Positions 24,021 to 33,355 of a stretch of DNA of 64,000 nt are shown here, piece by piece. The notes below the pieces were generated by a model that had not been told where the DNA came from, made no database searches, and saw only the letters and a list, made by a program, of their open reading frames with translations. Origin of the DNA: Trichostrongylus colubriformis (taxonomy: Eukaryota > Nematoda > Chromadorea > Rhabditida > Trichostrongylidae); NCBI GenBank assembly GCA_963978905.1, contig OZ022256.1, positions 48,284,001-48,348,000 on the forward strand, written 5' to 3'. How positions within the stretch are numbered: the first letter of the stretch is position 1; the number at the start of each line of letters is the position of its first letter. The position numbers were made by a program, and so were the translations under genes.

Positions 24021-24684
24021 GGTCTATGCAGAATGAATGGCCGAAACGTAATTGGCCATAACTTCGCTCAGACACAACTTTATTTGTCGAAATAAAAACC
24101 ATTCGAATCTACAGAATTTTGCCAACGATCTGGTAAGGAAAATATACCATCACGATCAAATTCTGGATTGCGAGAATCAATAAAGTCAAGAATGGCATTT
24201 TTACCGTGCATAATTTTTCTGCCGCAGGTTTGCATCGGGAACCCGGAAAAAGTGGTAGTCCGTCAGGGATAGGTCTGGGGAATAAGGGGGTGAGGGAGAG
24301 GCTCGATGCCTAACTGCATCATTTTTTTACTGGGTGCGCAAAACAACGCAAAACCCCACAGTTCGCAAGTAACCCGGCAAAACTGATCGAGACGCTCCCT
24401 CACCCCCCTTATTCCATAGACCTATCTCTGACGAATTACCACTTTTTCCGGTTCTCGATGCAAACCTGGGTCAGAAGGAGTTCGCCGAAACGATGCATGT
24501 TGAAAGTGCCATCGTTGACTTCATTAATTTTCGCAGTCCAGAATTTGATCATGATGGCATATTTTCTTGACCAGATCGTTGGCAAGGTTGTGTAGCTTCG
24601 AATGGTTTTCATTTTGACAAGTAAAATTGTGTCTGAGCGAAGTTAGGGCGTTTTGAAGAAAGTGGTCCGTTTTGGCTCGCAATC
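24021..24684. mobile_element. Second palindromic mariner remnant
   Basis: The - strand of the left arm and the + strand of the right arm both encode a mariner transposase tail: ILDFIDSRNPEFDRDGIFSL followed by PDRWQNSVDSNGFYFDK on the left, a decayed version (IVDFINFRSPEFDHDGIFS, PDRWQ..., NGFHFDK) on the right. The SPDL region sits near the centre in shifted form. TA borders the ends (24019-24020 and 24685-24686). It belongs to a different mariner family from the one at 8966. Confidence 0.75.
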
Positions 24685-24689
24685 TAAGC

Positions 24690-24800
24690 GTAAATTAGTA
24701 ACTTATTGATTTACTTTTTGATCCTTTGTTTATTTATGTACTGTCTATTATTTACTGTATTATTCAGGGGCACCATGAACAAGCAAAGGCGAATATAAAT
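24690..24800. repeat. Direct repeat right of mariner palindrome
   Basis: Partner of 23896-24018, same orientation, about 75-80 percent alike by eye. Confidence 0.6.
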
Positions 24801-26574
24801 CAAAACCTGAGTGTAAGCTGGAAAAGACTGCAAAAGAACTGCAAAGCATTTCCTTGTGATTTTTCGGGTCCGGTCCAGAGCATGTAAATGGCACATTCCA
24901 AGAGCTGTGGGCTGTGCATGAAGTCCCTGTTCGATCTGATCAAAACACATGAGAGTAGCCCAACAGCACAATGCATCCACATAACAGCACACATACAATA
25001 AAGAGTGGCGCGTGGTGTTTCTCTGCACCCACGATGCTGGGCGCCTGTGTGTGTGTGTTAGTCAGTCGTTCGTGGCGTTCCACTTGGAATCGATTTCTAC
25101 TAGTGTGTGGGGCCGAATGGGCGGCACTCATTCCGGCTTCTTGAACATCCCCCCCCCCCTCACGCAAAGGGGTGTCCGCCGTGGGCAGTTTTGTCCTCGT
25201 TGCGAGATCATTCCATCCTTTGAAAGAGCAGGATTGCCTTTTCATTTTTTCTTCCAAACTTACTTTTTTATTTTGCCCGAAAATAAGCGACTCGTCGAAT
25301 CTCAGTTAAGTAATCGCAGAATGTCACGTTTTTATTCGTACCATGATATTTTACGACAAACGCCAATAAATCTTCCTTCGTTGACGCTATAAAAACCATG
25401 GAGGCTCCGCCCTTCCCCGCGTTTTGCATCATCATTTTGCATCTCACCCAGTATTGCGTGTGCTGAAATAGCAATTCAAAGGATTGTCAACTCGGTGAGC
25501 TCGTTTGTCCCTACACCATCTTCAAAGCGCCGCTTTGTATCTGCGCAGCTGTACTCTAAACTAGCAGAACCTACAGAACATCTAGGCTCTTAAAATTACG
25601 CAGTGTGGATAGGTCAAGTGACTCAAGCACCTCGAAACCCCCTTACTTGGCCTACCAGAATCCCTCATCTTCTGGTACACAGGGATTCTTTCCAGTCTTC
25701 CTACTCTCCCTCCCATTAGTGACTTGTTGAGTGTGTCGGTAAGAGATTCGGATGATTTGGCCCAAAATCCATATAGCGCCTAAATTCTGATAGCATGGCT
25801 CCGCTGATTGACCACCCCCCCCCCCCAGAGCGTGACCTTGTACGGATCAATTTCGAAAATCCTGCGAGTCGGAGCTCCAGTGTCCTGCGGCTTTCGTGCT
25901 CCTTCGGCTGCAATGCACGTTCGCCTCGTCGTTTTCTCGCCCAGTTCACTTCATTAACCATTCAGTGTTCTCCTATTTTCGCTACGCCCATTTATCCTCT
26001 TAGAAAATCCCATTAGTCCGAGGGACGCATTCTGCCTTGCCTGATCGACTTTTAAGGACATCGATCCGTCCATCGGTAAACGACCTGATCGAGAAATCAT
26101 CGCCAATCGATGTCCGGCACGAACACTCATGAGTCATTCCTCATTGCCTGCGGTTTTACACTTGTTTCTTCCACAATTTCTCATACTCATTAAAGTTTTT
26201 GTATGTGGATAAATATCAGTTGGTGCAAAAATGTTTCGTCCACCCAGGAGCTCCTTTTCTTCCTGTGGGCTCATGTAAAATCCACAAATTCTTGGCTCCA
26301 ATAATTCTTCGTTGTTCCGCCACCCCAATGGCTTGTGCGAGGATGTGGATTCAGATCCACCGCTCTGAAATGCCCCTCCCTATCCACATAGTAGCTCCGT
26401 AAGAGACTCTGCAGTGAACAGATCTCAAATGAGGTTTTTCTACGCTGTCCCTCTCGTACCGGTTTTCAGTCAACTGCTATTTACAGCCCACGAACACTTC
26501 ATTTCTTTGCTAAACCACTTCCCAGAGCAATTTTCGTAATGACGGAATCACGTGAAAACCCACTCAGATAAGTT
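24801..26574. other. No supported gene; two poly-C runs
   Basis: C runs lie at 25149-25159 (11) and 25815-25826 (12). A CA/GT-rich spot is near 25050. No exon was recognised. Confidence 0.4.
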
Positions 26575-26802
26575 ATGCAAATAGAAAAGTGCGTCACTTT
26601 GCATGAGCTCAGCACAAATATTGGTGCAACTGTATCGATACTGCTTCTTGTTATCTCTATAGTGGCTCTGGTCTGGGTTTCTAATAAAAATTACACAGCT
26701 TTTTACGATTTCGTTCTATATCTGCTTTTACTCTTGGTTTTGTTTTTTACTTTTTTCAAAAGTCCACCTTCCGGAAAAAATTACAAACAACCAGCAATCT
26801 GA
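26575..26802 (+). CDS. Possible small membrane protein (unrecognised)
   Basis: A 75-codon frame from ATG 26575 encodes two long hydrophobic stretches (about residues 19-36 and 44-62, LLLVISIVALVWV and YLLLLLVLFF) with a short polar linker NKNYTAFYD and a lysine-rich tail. I see no family match, promoter or splice signal. It may be a chance frame over T-rich DNA. Confidence 0.15.
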   Translation: MQIEKCVTLHELSTNIGATVSILLLVISIVALVWVSNKNYTAFYDFVLYLLLLLVLFFTFFKSPPSGKNYKQPAI

Positions 26803-26892
26803 CGCAATTCCCTGGTTTTGAAAAGATGAAAATAAGAAGGTCAAGTAAGAAAATTCGAGAATCCTGAAACTGGAGAACTGACAAAAAAAAGG

Positions 26893-27144
26893 AAAATGCC
26901 GACGTTTTGAGCGTTCTCATATTTGAAATTCCTGTCGCGACGAGGCCACTATGGGATGATATTTCACGCCCGTGCATCCAATTCATCACCCCAGCGCAAT
27001 AAAGCAAGAAAAATAAAAAGAGAAAAATGCCGATGTAACTTGGAGCGTTTTCATATTTGAAATTCCTGTCGCTATGTACTGGCCACCAGGGGGTAACATT
27101 TAGGGCCCGTGCATCTAATTCCTCAAGCCAGCGCAATAAAGCAA
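26893..27144. repeat. ~120 bp tandem duplication
   Basis: Copy 1 (26893-27005) and copy 2 (27024-27144) share AAAATGCCGA, TCATATTTGAAATTCCTGTC, GCCCGTGCATC and CAGCGCAATAAAGC in order, with a 19 bp purine-rich spacer. Confidence 0.75.
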
Positions 27145-29146
27145 AGCAGTGAAGGCAAAGACGCTACGAAGTTATTGTGAGCTAGTAGGTATGTGTTATA
27201 ACGAAGCCAAAGAAGTAAAGGAGCACTGGAATGAAGGTCCATTGCTGTCCTCCCATGCCTAGAAAACACCGAATTCGCTCCCGGAATTGACCGCATTGGT
27301 ACTAATTCTCAGATGTTCCAATTGCGATCCCCGAAAAGCTCCTGAAATTTTCCTAGGATAAGGTCTCATTCCATTTTTCCCTTCATTTTTCTATTCAAGT
27401 GATGTTTCTAAGTATTTCGTTCTTATTTGTGACTCATCGCTGGAATTCAATGAAAATGACGTAACTGCTCACAAGTTCAGTTCTGAAGTGTACTCCCCGA
27501 ACAGGCTATTTACATGAACGCTGCTTTTCCGGTTGTGACGTTCTTGTCGGCAAATATGCCGCCCACGGGATCGCTTATTGCTAGTACAGAGGAAATTGTT
27601 TTCATTCAATCACCATTCGTTGTATCAAACGTGCCAGCTGTCATCCCTGATGATCATCTGGTTGTTTAACCAGTGGCCTGTACTATTGTTTATTTGACAC
27701 CTGTGTAATCAAGGATTCACGCTTATCACATTGGCATAGGATTAACCAGAGTTTTAGGATTAGCGGAGATTGTCACTTATCCGAGCGATTGTGGATGCTA
27801 CGTCGGAACTTGGAAAAGGCTTTATTTTTCTTCTTCTCTATATTCTTGGAAAAAAGATCGGTTAAGGGCAGTGGTAGGGGTAAGGTGAAACGAAAAGCCT
27901 AAGGTTAGTCACCCAAAAATCTAGTGATCCTCGAACTATGTTTGGCGAAATTTCCTATGACAAGCGCGCTGCTGAGTTCAAGAGGAGACAACTCTTCTGA
28001 CAGCTGCTTTAACGCCCCCCCCACCCTGTTTTTTGGAGTCAGTGGCGGGAAGAAGGTCTTACTTCGCATGTTTTGACCTCTTCATTCCGATTTTCCCTCA
28101 CTTTTCGGCTCAATGTGGCTCGAGTGGGGGGAGGGGGGGGGGGGGGGACTCGATTTGCCGCACTGGCAGCATCGTTCTTGCAGTGTTAGGGGTGTGTCCT
28201 CTAGCCATCTAGACTCTCCAGCCTTTTCAGGGAAGGAGCTTGACAGCGTCGTCAGCAATCTCCTAAGGCGTGACGGCAAGCCGCACCTACTCCCAACCCC
28301 TCGAGCCATATTGTCTCCACTTTTCTCCTACTGAGGCACTTTACCTTATTATTCAATAATCTTTACATATTAGTGCCGAACTACCCTTTCCTGGCCTTTG
28401 AAGGTAAATTCCACGTTAACAAGCCTCCGTGGGCATGTTTCTCAGTACTTATTATTTTAACACGCTGTCCCTCAGACAATAATCGCGGGTTGGCCTTTCA
28501 CACTCGTTTTCAGCCTGCGGAGATTTGCACAAGATTACCCCCCCCCCCCTCTGTCCATGACGCCATCCCCACCCACACCAGACGACGACCCCTCCCTGTC
28601 CATGCACGCCGTTCTAACCCACACCACCCGACATTTGAGGGAAACGAATTGCATCATGCCATTCTTTCAGAGCGATTTCATCATGATTCCTCCGCTTGCA
28701 GTTTTTTGCACTTTCGCGAGGAATAATGGTGTGCCCATCTGGCAGCGACCTCCGTCATTCCGATTTTTGCATGACGTCACGCCACATTACAACGTCTGGT
28801 CTGGTTGAACTTTAAACCAGACGTTGCTGACCCACTGATTCACGAATCACCGCGGGGATAGGCACTATGAATTCCACGAGCCTTCTGCTTGTGCTCGTAT
28901 GCACATCAGTTATTTTCCCTGCAACGTGTGCATCAGCGCTAGCAATACGGTTAATCGTTTCGTTAAGAAATTTTCTGTGGAATCCCGTCATTCTTTGCCA
29001 GTTTTTTTATGTTCTGTAATGATTTGCTCAGGAATCTCCGGAGAGCTCCAAAAAGTTGGAATAGTTCTCCAAAAATTTAAATATCCAATATAAGTAGTTC
29101 CTACTGCACATACTACTTGCATGGTAGTTCCATACCCTATCCCACC
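27145..29146. other. No supported gene; G and C homopolymers
   Basis: The longest homopolymers of the window lie here: 15 G at 28133-28147 and 12 C at 28538-28549. No exon was recognised. Confidence 0.4.
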
Positions 29147-29269
29147 GGGTGACATGACGTGCAAGTGCTCCGGTAGGTCTGGTCACCAGTTTTGCGTGAT
29201 GGGCAATTTACTATGGAATCGGAAATTTACATTCTGATCAGATGTGTTACAGTCTGTCACAGTAACTGT
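29147..29269. repeat. Dispersed repeat C, copy 1
   Basis: Begins GGGTGACATGACGTGCAAGTG, continues GGTCACCAGTTTTGCGTG and ends ACAGTAACTG. The second copy is at 49417-49560. The mariner at 29272 is inserted near its right end. Confidence 0.65.
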
Positions 29270-29271
29270 TA

Positions 29272-30097
29272 GGTTGATGCATAAGTTTCCCGCCACGACG
29301 TTTTTGGAAATATTTCAAAAGAGAACCAGCGTGAAGATCAGAGGTATGCACCTTACCATCCACTACTCGACGCCAACGCTCAGGCAGCTTGTGGATTCCC
29401 TCCTCCCAGAGGGACGGGGGTTGGGCTTGAAGAAGTCGTCGAGTGTCTTACTGACCTCATCCTCTGTTTCGAAGATTTTTCCGTTCAGTGAGCGCTGCAG
29501 TTGGCTGAACAGCCAATAGTCGAAGGGTATAGTTCTCCAAAAGACATCTAATACAGAAAAAGTGGTTCTTACTGCATTCAAGGCGGGTCACAGGACGCAT
29601 AAAAAATAAGTAAATATCGCCGTAGATATCCATAAGCTTAGTATATGGCTCTTTTGCACTGAAGCCAGAATCGAAAGACAAAAGTAGGAAGTGGCGTGGG
29701 TGCATTCTGTCACGGTGGTGATTATGCAACATTGTAGCATTCAAATGCAGCATGGGAGAGCACTAATGGGTTGTACACTTATGTCAGGATTTCGCACCGC
29801 GGCATGTCGCAAGCGAAGCGATGCGGACGAGCTAAAGGGCCATAATGTGGGGTCCCGAAGCGATTACAAGCCAGCTGCGTATCGCGTCTCTAGCTTTACC
29901 GTGTAATCGTTCTAAGACCCAACTACCGCGACGCGCATAGCTCGCACACCTGCATCGCACGCCGCTCGTCGTCGTGCGAAATACTGACCTAGGGATACAT
30001 ACCCACACGTTACGAACACGTGATGACATGTTGCTAACATCCATGTACACGAAATACGGAAAGATCAAAGACGTGGCGGGAAACGTATGCATCAACC
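29272..30097 (-). mobile_element. Internally deleted mariner
   Basis: Terminal repeats are GGTTGATGCATAAGTTTCCC at the left and the complement of GGTTGATGCATACGTTTCCC at the right, each next to TA (29270-29271, 30098-30099). On the - strand, 29560-29290 reads FDYWLFSQLQRSLNGKIF, TEDEVSKTLDDFF and a frame-shifted KLPERWRRVVDG, the mariner C-terminus. The rest of the transposase is missing; the element is 826 bp, against about 1.3 kb for an intact one. Confidence 0.85.
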
Positions 30098-30099
30098 TA

Positions 30100-30361
30100 A
30101 TGGCTTCTAGTACCTTCTCCATGCACCATTCATCGGAACACCCACTCATTCTGTCCAATCTCTCCGATGATGTGAAAACTGCTGCACATCTGATCGGTCA
30201 CGTGCTAAAATGGTCATTCCGTAAATGCAACAAAACAAGCCGTATCTGATTTCTGCAATCAGCCACTGCTCATCTGGTTAGTTCCATGTGCGTGATCTTT
30301 GATTTTCTATTTGTTTTCTATTTGCTTTCACGTGCCGAAGCCCACGTGGATGAATCAGAGA
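30100..30361. other. No feature seen
   Basis: The first bases (TGGCTTCTAGTACC) resemble the continuation of repeat C at 49546 (CCTTCTACC); nothing else is recognised. Confidence 0.4.
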
Positions 30362-31008
30362 GAGGTCTTCACTAAATCGAGTTCTTCGTGTTGTAAGCGT
30401 GATGAAAGGTCTTGGCGCTCATGTACTATGGGGGTAGCACTCAAAAACACATTTGAAATTATAACAGAGAATTAATTCCATTAAAATCTTCAAAACATGT
30501 AATATCAACGTGTCCGATTGTCATTAGGTTGTTTTTAGTTTATAAATGTCAAAGGTAAATAAACAAACAAAATCCTGCCTGCCATTGATGATCTCCCGTG
30601 TGTGAAGTGTTCCCCCCCCCCCCAAGGCTTAGGCTAAATGCTTGGTCCCTGTTATTTCATTGTCTCTTTTTTGATCTATGGGTTTTTATGCGTGTCTATT
30701 CTAGTAGAATGTTTTTTAATGTGTTGGAAGGTACTAAGATATCAGTGCAAACCGGGGAATGTGGTTCTTGCCTAAGCCTTGAGGGTAAAGGAGCTTCGGA
30801 ATGAGTGAATATTTTTTTAGTGAACCAAATATTTTTTCATCCTTTTTCTGGTTGTGGACACTCGTGGGAGCTCCTTCTTAAACTCTCAGGGTGAGGGAAA
30901 ATTTTCCACTTCCTAGAAATTGTTTTTGAGTGCCACCCCCATAGTACATGAGCGCCGAGGTCTTCACTAAATCGAGTTCTTCGTGTTGTAAGCGTGGATG
31001 AAAGGTCT
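30362..31008. mobile_element. TIR element between 51/52 bp direct repeats
   Basis: The element proper is 30414-30956 with inverted ends GGCGCTCATGTACTATGGGG, continuing to CACTCAAAAACA (about 36 bp). On both sides stands the same 51/52 bp sequence (30362-30412 and 30957-31008), differing by one G. The repeat itself begins and ends with AGGTCT. A 12 C run is at 30612-30623. No coding frame is convincing. Confidence 0.85.
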
Positions 31009-31369
31009 CAAAAAGGCGCCTTGTTTTGGATCGCTTCACCTGCACAGCTTACAATTGAAGAGGCGGTTGGCGGTCAGGTAATGCCTTTATCATCCTTAAG
31101 CTCTAGTCCTATACATATTGGATTGCCTGGCACGTGATTTCTAGTCTGCTTTCTTGTAGGCTGTACATATATTCATTTGTACGTTATTCTCGCTTTTGTC
31201 ACTGCATCTTCCTTTACTATTTGAAAGCAGAAGTAATACGAGGTATATAGTTCCCATGTGGGAGACAATTGAGAGGCTCCCAGGTTCGATGAAATGAGAC
31301 GTAAAAGCGCCGTAGACATAATATATGTGAACGAGTATTCCACTTCAGAGGGAATGATTCGTGGCGAAA
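31009..31369. other. No feature seen
   Basis: No exon or repeat partner recognised. Confidence 0.4.
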
Positions 31370-31570
31370 ATTCCGTTCAAAAAGCGCTCCTTCGGGTTTT
31401 CATCGCAATCCCGCGGCGCTGCGAGTCACGTTACCTAGCATTCGCCGGGCGAGTTGCTACACGGGTGCGGCAACGTTCGCGGCTGTCAGCTCAGTCCCTC
31501 GCCCATATGCATCTATTCCCACCGGCTAGTAACGCAGAGGGGGCAAAATGGAAGAAGTGAGAAGAAGCGT
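31370..31570 (-). repeat. Dispersed repeat D, copy 1 (inverted)
   Basis: Contains AAAAAGCGCT, GCGCTGCGAGTC, CGGGCGAGTTG, AACGTTCGCGGCTGTC and CATATGCATCTA, the ordered blocks of repeat D seen in opposite orientation at 45480, 46540 and 59440. Decayed. Confidence 0.5.
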
Positions 31571-31914
31571 TTCCGAATTTATATCTCTTGGCTTTAAGCA
31601 TAATTTTTTTCTACTGTTGCATACCTATCACCTTGACTTTCATATTTTACAATTATTCTGCAGCCTGCCAAAATTATTCCTTATGACATCTTTGAAGGAG
31701 TGGGCTGGTCGCCTTTCTTGCCGTTAAGTTATTGTTATAACATCGTGTGAAGGAGAGATGGAAATGTGTGATAAGGGAATGAAAGGTCAACGAACGAAGC
31801 TTCAAAATTCCTTCACCCCGTCGGGCTCCAAAGGTTATAGTTCATCCAAAAAGTCATCATGCAGTTTCCGACCGTATCGTTCACAATCCTTCGAGCTGAA
31901 TCTTCGGAACACTT
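31571..31914. other. No feature seen
   Basis: AT-rich, no exon or repeat recognised. Confidence 0.4.
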
Positions 31915-32014
31915 GCAATCACGCCCATACCACATATCGCAAGCGCCTCGAAGTTGCCAGTAATTGTCTCCACTTTACAATCGGCCTTCTTTTTTGTGGT
32001 ATGGGCGTGATTGC
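31915..32014. repeat. 100 bp MITE (GCAATCACGCCCATACCACA ends)
   Basis: The first 20 bases, GCAATCACGCCCATACCACA, are repeated inverted at the right end. CTT flanks both ends, a possible 3 bp duplication. Confidence 0.65.
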
Positions 32015-33258
32015 CTTGGTTCTTGGTATTTTTTGGCGCGAATAGAGCTCTTTTCTCAAAAGCAGTTCAGTGCATTCGGCTTCGCAGCAGCTTGGCCGCG
32101 TTTCCTATATTCTCCAAGGCTGTCTTGCTGTCATTTCCGCACTCTTTCAGCTGTCGTTAAATTTTTGAGCTGCGGCTGTCTCCTAGATTTTACACAAAAT
32201 ATCTCAATCGTTAATGCAACATATGTTATTTTGTGGCATCATGGGTGATGGATGGATGAGTGCCGCAATTCTCGGGTCGGAGAGGTTGGATTGGAGTTTG
32301 TCTCCCACGTTTTTGATGAAGAACAGAACGCGGCCTCGTTTCTATCACCGTTAGTTGTAGGAGTTCATTCTATTCCATTTTGCTGCTCATAAAAGCTATA
32401 ACTGTTCAACAGTCCTAATTCACTGAGTTTCTCTTGCAGATTTCGGTGCAGGAATTCGTTTTTGTTCTTTTTCGGCGGCCGGAAAGTCTAGGAAGTTGAA
32501 AAATGGCCGAAAATGGGAAGATTTGGTCAAGCTTCCTAGAGAGCTTTTGATAAATTGTTCTAGGCTGTAAGGGTCGTCGCAGAGACTCCATTCTGTGTGC
32601 TTTGTCTCAGCATTTCTGCTCTTTTAATCTAAGAGACGATTGTCATGGAGGGTGTCTGATTGGTTCTAGTCCTTACCCTGCCATATGATCTTTGCTAAGG
32701 CACTTCCTTTTGTTTCCTTTGGAGTCCATTGCTCAGCTTAGTCTCTTCGTTTTCATTGTATTCTCATGGATGCACCTGCTTTTCTGGAAACTGCTCTTTT
32801 TGATGCTATCGTAGTGAGGGGGGAAGGGGGCATCTATGGACATTTTTTGCCCAAGCCTGGAACGGAAAGGGAGCTTCTTCCTTCCTTCACTGAGGTTAAG
32901 GTAGTAATGTACGATTGAGTATGCAGTTTGGCCCCACAAAAATCCTTCAGGATGCTCGGATGTGCAGCTTTTTATAAGATGCCCCCATCGCAATTGCACC
33001 CTCTTTTTTATTCCCGATTTTGAGCTGTGGAAAGGAGACTTCATAAGATTCCACTTGCTTAGTGCGTGATTTCATTTCTGACAGTGGTATGATGGAACAC
33101 TACGGTGATCGGAAAGCTTAGATGGTGATTGGATTCTTGAAAAAGTCGAAGGTTCATAATTCAGCAACTGCGGGCTTCTTCTTTTGTTCAGAGAAGCTCG
33201 AAAATCCACCATTCCGTATGTTGGTAACATTAGTGAAATGTCTTGGTCATTTTATACT
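32015..33258. other. No supported gene
   Basis: A 103-codon frame on - (33044-32733) has no recognised motif; no splice sites frame it. Confidence 0.4.
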
Positions 33259-33355
33259 CCATTTCAGAGCAACTGATAGGGCGTGGCCTAGTTGTGGGTT
33301 TGATACACTTTCGAACGAGTCCGCAGGCCACGCCCTATCAGGCGCTCCGAAATGG
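33259..33355. repeat. Hairpin MITE with A-box-like motif
   Basis: Inverted ends CCATTTC-GAGC--CTGATAGGGCGTGGCC, about 35 bp each, enclose about 30 bp. The inner hairpin TGATAGGGCGTGGCCTAG resembles a pol III A box (TGGCCTAGTTG). Confidence 0.65.

Noticed and set aside
30362..31008. LTR retrotransposon with 52 bp LTRs
   Set aside because: Inverted ends of 36 bp lie directly inside the direct repeats, and there is no primer-binding site or gag-pol frame.
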